This document shows, piece by piece, positions 34,333-43,065 of a DNA stretch of 64,000 bases (positions are counted from its first letter, which is position 1; every line of letters begins with the position of its first letter). The DNA lies in assembly GCF_036227605.1 (NCBI RefSeq), contig NZ_CP109487.1, positions 5,247,001-5,311,000 on the forward strand, in the 5' to 3' direction. This DNA comes from Streptomyces sp. NBC_01439. GTDB lineage: Bacteria; Actinomycetota; Actinomycetes; Streptomycetales; Streptomycetaceae. Under the pieces are notes generated by a model, which was not told where the DNA came from, searched no databases, and worked only from the letters and a program-made list of their open reading frames with translations. The position numbers and the translations under genes are program-made.

Positions 34333-34489
34333 GAGGGCGAGAGTAGCGCTCGGTGAAGATTTGGCGACATTTAGTCACCCTGTCGGGGGATGGTTCGACG
34401 TGGTCTTTCGAATTGGGGGTTGACGGTTGGGGTCGAATGGCCCGGTCTGCCGGGGTTGCGTCCGCAGTCCCGGACGGGCAACGGACGCC

Positions 34490-34520
34490 GGAGGGGCGCC
34501 CCTTGACGGGACGCCCCTCC
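34490..34520 (-). terminator. Terminator after msiK
   Basis: Stem GGAGGGGCG/CGCCCCTCC (34490-34498 with 34512-34520) starting 27 bp past the msiK stop. The rest of the 214-bp gap (34333-34546) shows no gene. Confidence 0.75.
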
Positions 34521-34546
34521 AACGACCGCGAAACCGGCGGGAACTG

Positions 34547-35635
<1,089 letters not shown>

Positions 35636-35751
35636 GGTGATGAATCCCTTCTACCGGCAGGAACGTGCCGGACGATCCGAGTGGAAGGAAGAATGGGTCT
35701 AGTCCACCGAAATGGACTTCCGGCCGACGCTACCCGCCCGGACGGCTCCTG

Positions 35752-36621
35752 TCAGCACCTGGCGGCTGTGATTGACGATGCAGTGGTGCCCCGCGCCGGG
35801 CAGAGCAACTCACTTTTGGCTTTGTTCCCGCTTCGACGCCCGCTGCCGGACCGTGTGCGGCCCCGGGGGCGCACACGGTCGGTCTTACAAGGGCTCCACG
35901 GGCATTGCGGCCGACAGCCCGCGATCACTTCCTCGACGAGCACGGAGAGGAAGTACCGGTCGGCACGGTCCCGGGTCACGGTCAGTTTCACCGGTGACAG
36001 CCCCGGCGGGAGCGCGCGTGACCAGCGCACGTCCAGTGGGACCGGCTGCTTGGCGAGGGTGACCGAGGCCGTGCCCGGACGTTGCGGGTCCTCGATCCAC
36101 CGGAAGCCGGTGCGGACGTAGGTCGCCGATTCCTTCGGCCGGTGCTTCGACTTCCGTCGCGGGTGCCTCGCCGTTCCCTTGAAGAAGCGGGAGAAGGCGG
36201 AGTCGAGGTGGCGCAGTGCCTGCTGGAGGACCGTGGACGAGGTCTCTGCCAGCCATGCCGTCCTCGGCACCCGTTTCCACCCGGTCAGGGCCCGGCAGGT
36301 TTCCGCGAAGCCCAGCGACACCCGGTGGTCCTCCCACGCTTTCGCCCGGAGGGCGAGGCCCTCGTTGTAGACCCACCGGCAGGCGCCGAAGGTCTGGCGG
36401 AGTTGGGCGGCCTGGTCCGCGGTCGGATAGAAGCGGAAACGGTAGACGCGCTGCTGCGTGCCCGGCGGTCTGGTCCGGCTCTCGAGCGGCGATCCTGCGC
36501 GGGCCCGGTGTTTGGTTCGGTCGCCCACCCCGAGGAGTTCGCGCTTGACGTGCCGGGCTTCGTCTCCCGTCACTCGGCCCGCCATCGCCCCTCCCCCGAT
36601 CCGATCTTCAGAACGACACAC
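35752..36621 (-). pseudogene. Truncated TnpB (IS200/IS605 OrfB) remnant
   Basis: The product up to residue ~225 matches the N-terminal half of TnpB/OrfB: VYRFRFYPTADQAAQLRQTF (HTH_OrfB_IS605), CRWVYNEGLALRAKAW, LQQALRHLDSAFSRFFKGTA, RHPRRKSKHRPKESATYVRT, PVKLTVTRDRADRYFLSVLV. Immediately after LVEE the sequence turns into unrelated Arg/Gly/Ser-rich residues. The RuvC-I Asp motif, catalytic Glu and zinc-finger CxxC region are therefore missing, and no TnpA is nearby. The breakpoint lies near 35945. A 10-bp perfect hairpin (35850-35859 with 35870-35879) follows the break and may be a remnant end structure or a terminator. Confidence 0.8.
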
Positions 36622-36746
36622 CAGTCCGTTTAACGAACGTGCGTGTGGCTGGTTACGGGTGCGGGTTCAATGCGATGGCTCGGGGAATCGGCCGCTGTGT
36701 AGAGTGATGGCGGCTCCACGCGCAGTGCGTTTGCGGGTGGGTGTGT

Positions 36747-36822
36747 GCCGCCTTAGCTCAGTTGGCAGAGCGGTTGCCTTGTAAGCTCCAGGTCATCGGT
36801 TCGATTCCGATAGGCGGCTCCA
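36747..36822 (+). tRNA. tRNA-Thr (anticodon TGT), CCA encoded
   Basis: A 73-nt cloverleaf plus encoded CCA: acceptor GCCGCCT/AGGCGGC, D arm GCTC-AGTTGGCA-GAGC, anticodon loop CTTGTAA (TGT at 36780-36782), T arm ATCGG-TTCGATT-CCGAT. The anticodon stem GTTGC/GCTCC has only three of five Watson-Crick pairs (mismatches T-C at 36774/36888-equivalent position 36788, and T-T at 36775/36787), which is odd for a functional tRNA. The other arms are perfect. A strong terminator follows at 36864. Confidence 0.88.
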
Positions 36823-36863
36823 TCCCAGGTCAGGGCTTTCTGGCCGAGGGAATTCGTGCAGAA

Positions 36864-36899
36864 GCGGAAGGCCCCGGGTGATCACCCGGGGCCTTCCGC
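36864..36899. terminator. Terminator between tRNA-Thr and FAD oxidoreductase gene
   Basis: Perfect 16-bp stem (36864-36879 with 36884-36899) and a GATC loop, serving the tRNA and the convergent gene. Confidence 0.9.
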
Positions 36900-36914
36900 G
36901 TGTTCGGGAACGGG

Positions 36915-38300
36915 TCAGTGGCGGCCCGAGATGCGGTCGGCCAGGCGGGCCAGGGGGGTGGTCGTCGGGCGGTGGGTGGCGCTCTCGTGGCGGTCCGCCT
37001 CGCGGTAGGCGGCGTAGAGGGCCTGGACGCCGAGCCAGCGGAAGGGCTCCGGCTCCCAGCGGCGGACGCGGTGGTCGACCCAGGGCAGGGCGGTCAGTTC
37101 GGTGGATTCGCCGAGGACCAGATCGCGCAGGGTGCGGGCCGCGAGGTTGGCGGCGGCGACGCCCGAGCCCACGTAGCCGCCCGCCCAGCCCAGGCCCGAG
37201 GCGCCGTCCAGGGTGACGGTGGCGCACCAGTCGCGGGGCACGCCGAGCACGCCCGACCAGGCATGGGTGATCTCCGTACCCGCGAGCTGCGGGAAGAACG
37301 AGGTCAGGAGGGTGGTCAGGGCGGAGACGGTGGCCGGCTGGGTGCGGCCGTCGTGGTCGGTGCGGGAACCGAAGCGGTACGGGACCCCGCGGCCGCCGAT
37401 CGCGATGCGGTCGTCGGCGGTGCGCTGGGCGTACATGTACGCGTGGGCCATGTCGCCGAGGAGCGTGCTGTCCGACCAGCCCAGCCGGGCCCAGGTCTCG
37501 GCGGGGAGCGGCGCCGTCACGATCATCGAGGAGTTCATGGGGAGCCACGAGCGCTTCTGGCCCTTGAGGGCGGCGGTGAACCCCTCGGTGCAGCGCAGTA
37601 CGTAGGGGGCGCGGACCGTGCCGTACGGGGTGACGGCCCGGCGCGGGGCGATCTCGGTGACGGGTGTGGACTCGTGGATGACCACCCCGAGGGCTTCGAC
37701 GGCGGCGGCCAGGCCCTTGACCAGCTTCAGGGGGTGGATGCGGGCACCGTGGGGGCTCCAGCTGGAGCCGACGGCGTCGGCGATGTCGATGCGGGTGCGG
37801 GTGGCGGGGGCGTCGAGGAGTTCGCGGTCGGTCTCGCCGAAGGCGACCTCGTGGGCGTGGAAGGCCTTCAGCCGGCTGAGTTGGGCGGGGGTGCGGGCGA
37901 CTTCGAGGACGCCGCCGCGGTGGACGTCGGCGTCGATGCCTTCCTTGACGGTGACGTCGATGACCTCGGTGACGGTCTGGTTCATGGCCTGTTGGAGGCG
38001 GCGGGCGGCCGGGCGGCCGTGGAGGGCGGCGTAGCGGTCGCGGCCGGCGATGCCGTTGTAGAGCCAGCCGCCGTTGCGGCCGGAGGCGCCGTAGCCGCAG
38101 AACTTCTGTTCCAGGACGGTGATGCGGAGGTCGGGGGCGGCGCGCTTGAGGTAGTAGGCGGTCCACAGGCCGGTGTAGCCGCCGCCGACGATGACGACGT
38201 CGGCCGTGGCGTCGGTGGTGAGGGGGGCGCGGGGCGGGGCGGCCGGGGTGCCGCTTCGCTCGGACGCGTACCAGAAGGAAATACCGCCGTTGATCGTCAT
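36915..38300 (-). CDS. FAD-dependent oxidoreductase (DAO family, PuuB-like)
   Basis: A 461-residue flavoprotein of the D-amino-acid-oxidase/glycine-oxidase fold. The Rossmann motif ADVVIVGGGYTGLWTAYYLKR is at ~33-53, with VLEQKFCGYGASGRNGGWLY next (FAD contact, as in gamma-glutamylputrescine oxidase). The C-terminal WAGGYVGSGVAAANLAARTLRDLVLG motif closes the FAD site. It likely oxidises a primary or secondary amine; the substrate is not determinable. The start is ATG 38300. It is flanked upstream by an 850-bp repeat-filled gap. Confidence 0.88.
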   Translation of the reverse strand: MTINGGISFWYASERSGTPAAPPRAPLTTDATADVVIVGGGYTGLWTAYYLKRAAPDLRITVLEQKFCGYGASGRNGGWLYNGIAGRDRYAALHGRPAARRLQQAMNQTVTEVIDVTVKEGIDADVHRGGVLEVARTPAQLSRLKAFHAHEVAFGETDRELLDAPATRTRIDIADAVGSSWSPHGARIHPLKLVKGLAAAVEALGVVIHESTPVTEIAPRRAVTPYGTVRAPYVLRCTEGFTAALKGQKRSWLPMNSSMIVTAPLPAETWARLGWSDSTLLGDMAHAYMYAQRTADDRIAIGGRGVPYRFGSRTDHDGRTQPATVSALTTLLTSFFPQLAGTEITHAWSGVLGVPRDWCATVTLDGASGLGWAGGYVGSGVAAANLAARTLRDLVLGESTELTALPWVDHRVRRWEPEPFRWLGVQALYAAYREADRHESATHRPTTTPLARLADRISGRH

Positions 38301-39150
38301 GGGGGATTTGGTACACCTCGTTCCGGAAGGGTGTCCAGGGACGGGGTGTCGTGGTTCGGGGGCGTAGGGGTGGCGGGCTGTCCGATGCGGTGTGCCCTGC
38401 GGGCCTGCCCGGCGGCGTCCGGCGGGTCCGGATCCTCGCCGGGCTCTGCCCGGGCCCGCGCCGTTGCCCTGCGGGCTGCTTGGTCGTGTTGCTGCCGTCT
38501 GCCGGGCGCTGCCCGGGCCCGCGCCTCAATCGCCGGCGAGGCTGGATAGGTGGGTCCGTGCCTCGGTGGGTGGGCGGGGTTGGGGGTGGCGGGTTTGTTG
38601 GTGTGGGTCGGTCCGGGGGGCCGTGGTGGGGTGTCTCCTCGGCTCGGCGCGTGCGGGCACGTCTCGGTTGTGCTCGGTGGTAGCGCCTCGTCCTGCGGGG
38701 ACACCCCACCACGTCCCCCCTCCCCTCAGCCGCACAACCCACAGGGAAGCCCCCCACTGACCTGTTGGCGCCGCAGCCGCACGGGGAAGGGGGCCTCCCC
38801 CTGGCGGTGCAAGCCCATGGGGACGGATTCCACTCACCCGTTGACGGTGCAGGCCCATCGAGAAGGGGCCCCGTTGGCGGTGCAGGTTCATGGGGAAGGG
38901 GGACAAGGTCGGGCTGTCGGAGCCGTGCCGTGGGGTGGGGACACGGAGGAGGGTCCCCGCAGGACGAGCGCGCAACCCAGGCCGTCTGGCAGGACCGCGG
39001 CCGCCTGGCGCGAGCCGAGGAGACCCTCCTGCGGGGCACCGCCCCACCCATCAAAGCCCCGCCGGCGATTGAGGCGACCCACCTCGGCACGAGGCAACGT
39101 GCCACCGAGCCGCAAATCCGCCGAGCCCCCGCCAGGGATACCGTCGGGGG
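38301..39150. repeat. 850-bp intergenic region with dispersed and tandem repeats
   Basis: No gene is supported. The region includes a GCCTCAATCGCCGGCGAGGC element (38523-38545) and an inverted relative at 39057-39075. Between them (about 38726-38910) are four or five degenerate ~35-40-bp units around GGTGCAGGCCCATGGGGA (38804, 38845 and 38879 are the clearest). CCCGGGC-rich hairpins at 38440-38520 and a GAGCCGAGGAGA-type segment add further secondary structure. Open frames here on both strands are long only because GC content is high. Confidence 0.65.
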
Positions 39151-40050
39151 ATGGTCGAGATTCCGGATGGGCTGATCGAGGCGCAGGTCGGGTACAACGG
39201 GGACGCGGGGCGGGAGTTCATCGCCGCGTTGCCCGGGCGGGCGGCGCGATTTCTGGAGCAGTGGGGGCTGCGGCGGACCGGGCCGGTGATGCACGGGGTG
39301 ACGGCCCTGGTGTTGCCGGTGGAGCGGGCCGACGGCAGCGGGGCCGTGCTGAAGCTGGTGTCGGTGGACGAGGAGAGCGTGGGGGAGCCGGTCGCGCTGC
39401 GCGCGTGGGCCGGGCAGGGGTGCGTGCGGCTGCTGGAGCACGACGTGGACACCGGGACCCTGCTGCTGGAGCGGTTGGACGAGGGGCGGGATCTGGCGGC
39501 GTTCGCGCGGGAGGACGCGCGGCGGGCGGTGGTGGTGGTCGGGGAGTTGGTGGCGCGGCTGACGGCGGTGCCCGCCCCGGCGGGGTTGCGCGGGCTCGGT
39601 GAGATGGCCGCCGGGATGCTGGAGGAGGTGCCGCGGGCGCTGGCGCAGCTGGTGGATGCGCGGGACCGGCGGGTGCTGAAGGACTGCGCGGCGGCGGTGG
39701 CGGAGGTCGTGGGGGAGCCGGGGGACCGGCTGCTGCACTGGGACCTGCACTACGAGAACGTGCTGGCGGGTGGCCGGGAGCCGTGGCTGGCGATCGACCC
39801 GAAGCCCTTGGCGGGCGATCCGGGTTTCGATCTGATGCCGGCGATCATCAACAACTTCCGGGCCGGGGACGTGCGGTGGCGGTTCGACCTGCTGACGGAG
39901 GTGGCGGGGCTGGAGCGGGAGCGGGCGAGGGCCTGGACGCTGGGGCGGGTGCTCCAGAACTGCCTGTGGGACGTGGCGGACGGTGAAGAGCGGCTGGACG
40001 AGGACCAGTTGACGGTCGGCGAGGTGCTCGGCCCTAGGCTGCGGGCATGA
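39151..40050 (+). CDS. Aminoglycoside/hydroxyurea-type phosphotransferase (APH(6)-like)
   Basis: A 299-residue kinase-fold protein. The catalytic loop LLHWDLHYENVLAGG (~192-206) carries the Asp and Asn; the metal-binding motif is AIDPKPLAGDPGFDLMP. Both match the streptomycin 6-kinase/hydroxyurea phosphotransferase family (APH_6_hur). The N-lobe has AVLKLVSVDEESVGEP (Lys and Glu). It could confer antibiotic self-resistance or phosphorylate a cellular metabolite; no antibiotic cluster is adjacent. It overlaps the GNAT gene by 4 nt (ATGA), so the two probably act or are expressed together. Confidence 0.82.
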   Translation: MVEIPDGLIEAQVGYNGDAGREFIAALPGRAARFLEQWGLRRTGPVMHGVTALVLPVERADGSGAVLKLVSVDEESVGEPVALRAWAGQGCVRLLEHDVDTGTLLLERLDEGRDLAAFAREDARRAVVVVGELVARLTAVPAPAGLRGLGEMAAGMLEEVPRALAQLVDARDRRVLKDCAAAVAEVVGEPGDRLLHWDLHYENVLAGGREPWLAIDPKPLAGDPGFDLMPAIINNFRAGDVRWRFDLLTEVAGLERERARAWTLGRVLQNCLWDVADGEERLDEDQLTVGEVLGPRLRA

Positions 40051-40523
40051 TCCGTAGCGCTGAAGTCGACGACGTGCCCGCCATCCACGCGATGATCCGC
40101 GATCTCGCGGAGTACGAGAAGGTGCCGCACGAGGCGCGGGCCACCGAGGAGCAGCTGCGGGCGGCGCTGTTCGGGGCGAGCCCGGCGGTGTTCGCGCACG
40201 TCGCGGAGACGGAGGACGGGGAGGTCGTGGGCTTCGCGATGTGGTTCCTGTCCTTCTCGACGTGGCGCGGGGTGCACGGGATCTATCTGGAGGACCTGTA
40301 CGTGCGGCCGGGCGTGCGCGGTGGTGGTCACGGCAAGGCGCTGCTGAAGGAGTTGGCGCGGACCTGTGTGGAGCGGGGGTACGAGCGACTGGAGTGGTCG
40401 GTCCTCGACTGGAATTCGTCTGCCATCGACTTCTATCGATCAGTTGGGGCCGTGCCAATGGACGAGTGGACCGTGAACCGTCTGACGGACGACGCGCTCC
40501 GCAAGCTGGGCGGGGCGGAGTAA
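40047..40523 (+). CDS. GNAT N-acetyltransferase (diamine acetyltransferase-like)
   Basis: A 158-residue acetyltransferase. The acetyl-CoA loop is LYVRPGVRGGGHGKALLKELAR (~90-111). YLEDLYV before it and DWNSSAIDFYRSVGAVPMDEW after it are typical of the SAT/thialysine acetyltransferase subgroup. Translation is coupled to the upstream kinase by ATGA overlap; a TAGGCT box also lies 6 nt before the ATG inside the kinase gene, so a leaderless transcript is possible. Substrate unknown; spermidine-like amines are the family's usual targets. Confidence 0.85.
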   Translation: MIRSAEVDDVPAIHAMIRDLAEYEKVPHEARATEEQLRAALFGASPAVFAHVAETEDGEVVGFAMWFLSFSTWRGVHGIYLEDLYVRPGVRGGGHGKALLKELARTCVERGYERLEWSVLDWNSSAIDFYRSVGAVPMDEWTVNRLTDDALRKLGGAE

Positions 40524-40581
40524 CTGCCGGACGCCCGCCCGGGACCGTGAGGAGAGGGCACCGGGCGGGCGAGCGGGATGG

Positions 40582-41185
40582 CTACCCGACGGCCGGGACT
40601 GGGTGCTCCGGGGAGTCGAGCCAGGCCCAGGTGGCTCCGTCCGGGGTGACCGTGAGGCCGAACCGCTCGAATTCCGGTCGGCCCTGGTCGTCCCACCAGG
40701 CGTGGGCCGCCGTGAGTTCACCCCAAAGCTCCCTGGGCCCGGACTGGTAGACCTCGAACTCCTCCGCGCCGGGTACGAAGTCCACCGACGCCCAGGAGGT
40801 GACCGGGGTGTCCCGGAGCCAGAGCGTGTAGCGCCCGCCGTCGTACTTCTCCGGGTAGGGGAACATCCCCTGGGTCTGGAGCCCGATGGCGAACATGGGG
40901 AGCCAGTCGGCCACGTCCTCCGGGGACAGGGAGGTGGTCGTCTCGTGCGGGGTGAGTGGTGCTGTGGGCTGCCCCGGCTGAACGGTGAACTGGGCACCGG
41001 GGCGGAGTCTGTGAGGGTGAGTGCCAACCCGGCCCGCGATGAGGCCTGCACGTGTCGCTCTCCGGCTCCGGCCTCCGCCAGGAATTCAGGGAGCGGAGGA
41101 CGGTTCCGGCAGACACAAGCGATTCGTGCAGCGACTCCACGACCGTGCTCGAGGTCACTGTCTCCAGTTCGTGCGAGCTGTCCAC
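40582..41185 (-). pseudogene. Decayed RiPP-type protein-isoaspartate methyltransferase (FxlM/TgmC-like)
   Basis: The C-terminal 110 residues from 40914 (ADWLPMFAIGLQTQGMFPYP, DTPVTSWASVDFVPGAEEF, VYQSGPRELWGELTAAHAWW, ERFGLTVTPDGATWAWLDSP) match the C-terminal extension of methyltransferases that accompany FxLD lanthipeptide and graspetide systems. The same frame stays open upstream to about 41020 but the central SAM-binding domain is missing. At 41110-41185 another frame encodes VVESLHESLVSAGTVLRS, like such enzymes' N-terminus. The gene therefore appears internally deleted and frameshifted. It sits beside a DUF5753 regulator and shares its promoter motif. Confidence 0.6.
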
Positions 41186-41226
41186 GAGAGGGACGCTAGG
41201 GCCGGTAGCCCGGTCCCGTGGGGGGC

Positions 41227-41251
41227 TGATTCGCTGTGATTCTCGGGCCGG
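41227..41251 (-). promoter_or_regulatory. Repeated promoter motif upstream of the methyltransferase remnant
   Basis: A 25-bp sequence with the direct-repeat core TGATTCGCNNTGATTCTC is shared, with three mismatches, with 42935-42959 upstream of the DUF6879 gene. In both places it lies 40-70 bp upstream of a minus-strand gene. A common regulator, perhaps the neighbouring XRE/DUF5753 protein, is suggested. Confidence 0.5.
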
Positions 41252-41273
41252 TCCGTGATCTTCCAGGGGATTC

Positions 41274-42116
41274 TCAGACGGTGTCGAGAGCGCGCCGGGC
41301 GCGGGCGATCACGCGGTGGGCGTCCGCACCGTAGACCGCGGACTCGGAGAGCGCCTGCCAGACCTTCCGGTACACGGCCACGCTGTCCGCGTCGTCCAGC
41401 CAGAGTTCCGCGTGCCAGTCCTCCGCGATCACCAGGCGGTCGTCGTACAGCCAGAACCCGTTGGCGGGCGGGATCTTCAGGGAGGCGCCGAACGGGACGA
41501 TGCCCAGGCAGACGGTGTCCAGTCCAAGCACGCCCGCAAGGCGGTCGAGCTGGGCGGCCAGTACGGGGGGAGGGCACACGAGAGCGTGGAGCGCGGCCTC
41601 CCACATCACGATGTGGAACGTGCGCCCCGGCTCGTACAGCATCTCCTGACGTCTCACGCGGGCCCGTACGGCCTCCTCCGTGTCCCGGACGGACTGGTGG
41701 AGGTCGGCGTAGCGGGTGAAGACGTGGCGGGCGTACTCGGCGGTCTGGAGCATGCCCACGACCGTGGAGCCCTGCCAGACGTGGAACGTCCTCGTGCGTT
41801 CGTACTCGGCCGTGAGGTTGTCCTGCACGGGCTTGTGGCCTGCGGCGAGCTGTCTGCGCCACGCGCGGGACCGGGACTCCAGGCTCCGGAGCCTGGTGAT
41901 CAGCTCCTCTGCGGCCTCCGGATGGCCGGTGCCTTCCGCCCACGCCAGAAGGTCGTCCGTCGTCGCGGTCTGGCGGCCGGTCTCCAGTTTGCTGATCTTG
42001 GACTGGGGCCAGCCGAGGAGGACCGCCAACTGGCGGCCGGTGAGACGCCGATCGGTGCGCAGCTCGCGCAGCCGCGCACCGAGGGCAACCCTTGCCTGTT
42101 GGAAGTCGGTGCTCAC
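41274..42116 (-). CDS. XRE-family regulator with DUF5753 domain
   Basis: A 280-residue Streptomyces-type regulator. Residues ~8-62 are an HTH (RVALGARLRELRTDRRLTGR, QLAVLLGWPQSKISKLETGR). From ~90 on is the DUF5753 sensor domain (HVWQGSTVVGMLQTAEYARHVF, FHIVMWEAALHALVCPPPVL, VCLGIVPFGASLKIPPANGF, ADSVAVYRKVWQALSESAVYG). Such proteins, WhiJ-like in layout, pair with small partner proteins. The GTG start at 42116 overlaps the upstream DUF6879 gene's stop (GTGA), so the pair is translationally coupled. Confidence 0.87.
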   Translation of the reverse strand: MSTDFQQARVALGARLRELRTDRRLTGRQLAVLLGWPQSKISKLETGRQTATTDDLLAWAEGTGHPEAAEELITRLRSLESRSRAWRRQLAAGHKPVQDNLTAEYERTRTFHVWQGSTVVGMLQTAEYARHVFTRYADLHQSVRDTEEAVRARVRRQEMLYEPGRTFHIVMWEAALHALVCPPPVLAAQLDRLAGVLGLDTVCLGIVPFGASLKIPPANGFWLYDDRLVIAEDWHAELWLDDADSVAVYRKVWQALSESAVYGADAHRVIARARRALDTV

Positions 42117-42865
42117 CCGGCGGACGGCACCTGTTCCGCGAAGGTCTCGTACGGGACGGCGTGGTGCCACGCGGCGTCCCGGACCTGGCACGCGCGGGCC
42201 ACCTCGACGGGGTCCGTGACCAGCTCGACGCCGGTCATCACGTCGTCGTCATCGAAGTGGAGCCGGGCGATGACCCGGGAGTCGAAGAGCCAGAAGTCCT
42301 CCTCGGGGAGTTGCAGTGCTTCGGCTTCGGAGCGCCACAGGTTGCGGATGTCCTCGCCCACCGCGCTGTTGCGGCGGGCGTTGTCGAGCAGATAGCGCTG
42401 GCCGGGGGTGGGCGGGTTGTCGGCGATCCGTACCCGCTCGAAGCGCTTGCCCAGGGCGGACTGTTCCCGCCGGGACGCGCACCAGGGGTCGTCCAGGTCC
42501 CAGCCGGCGTCTTCGCCCCGGATGAACCGCTGGTACGTCTCGGTCTCCTCGTCCGACTTGTAGCGGCGCCGCGTCTCCAGGCGCCAGGCCGTGTGCGCGA
42601 AGGTCCGGAACATGCCGGCGAACTCCTCGAAGCCGATCAGCACGGGCGTCCTTTCCACGTCCCTGGGGGAGAAGTCGGCGAGGAGCACGCGCGGGACGAC
42701 CACGAAACCCTCCCCGTCCTTGACGTTCCGGAGCTGTGCCACGTCGTCGGGGTCGGTCACGGCGTTGCCCTGGACCAGAACTTCCCCGGTGTCCAGGTCC
42801 TCGTACAGGGTCGGGCATCCGTCGTTGCCGGAGTTGGTGCCGATGAACCGGAGTCGCCGTGTCAT
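42113..42865 (-). CDS. DUF6879-family hypothetical protein
   Basis: A 250-residue soluble protein. The N-terminal ~75 residues (FIGTNSGNDGCPTLYEDLDT, VLVQGNAVTDPDDVAQLRN) are a small beta domain. The rest matches DUF6879-type proteins (FSPRDVERTPVLIGFEEFAG, HTAWRLETRRRYKSDEETET, FWLFDSRVIARLHFDDDDVM). This pairing with a DUF5753 regulator is frequent in Streptomyces, but its biochemical role is unknown. The ATG at 42865 has GGGAGGGG about 8 nt upstream. The TGATTCGC-type repeat lies ~70 bp upstream. Confidence 0.75.
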   Translation of the reverse strand: MTRRLRFIGTNSGNDGCPTLYEDLDTGEVLVQGNAVTDPDDVAQLRNVKDGEGFVVVPRVLLADFSPRDVERTPVLIGFEEFAGMFRTFAHTAWRLETRRRYKSDEETETYQRFIRGEDAGWDLDDPWCASRREQSALGKRFERVRIADNPPTPGQRYLLDNARRNSAVGEDIRNLWRSEAEALQLPEEDFWLFDSRVIARLHFDDDDVMTGVELVTDPVEVARACQVRDAAWHHAVPYETFAEQVPSAG

Positions 42866-42934
42866 TGCCGTTCCCCTCCCACCAGCGGACAAGTCCCGAC
42901 CAGGATGGTGCGGGTGCGGGCTCCCTGTCCTGCG

Positions 42935-42959
42935 TGATTCGCAATGATTCTCGGGACGG
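42935..42959 (-). promoter_or_regulatory. Repeated promoter motif upstream of DUF6879/DUF5753 operon
   Basis: Second copy of the 25-bp motif described at 41227-41251 (22 of 25 positions identical). The two TGATTC half-sites are 10 bp apart, i.e. on the same face of the helix. Confidence 0.5.
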
Positions 42960-43065
42960 GAGCAAAAGGGCCGGTGGTCCTCGGGCACGTGCCGGGCCGT
43001 CGCCTGTAGGTCGTCTCGCCTACTACTTCCGTGCCGTGCCCCCGTTGCGGACACGGGCGGGGCGG

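Noticed and set aside
35752..35900. omega-RNA/reRNA for TnpB
   Set aside because: The 3' half of tnpB and the element's right end are missing, so a guide RNA scaffold cannot be placed; the hairpin at 35850-35879 alone is not enough.
36793..40458. A 1221-codon open frame on the minus strand
   Set aside because: Its product is Arg/Pro/His low complexity and it crosses two well-supported genes and a non-coding gap. It is a high-GC shadow of the oxidoreductase and kinase genes.
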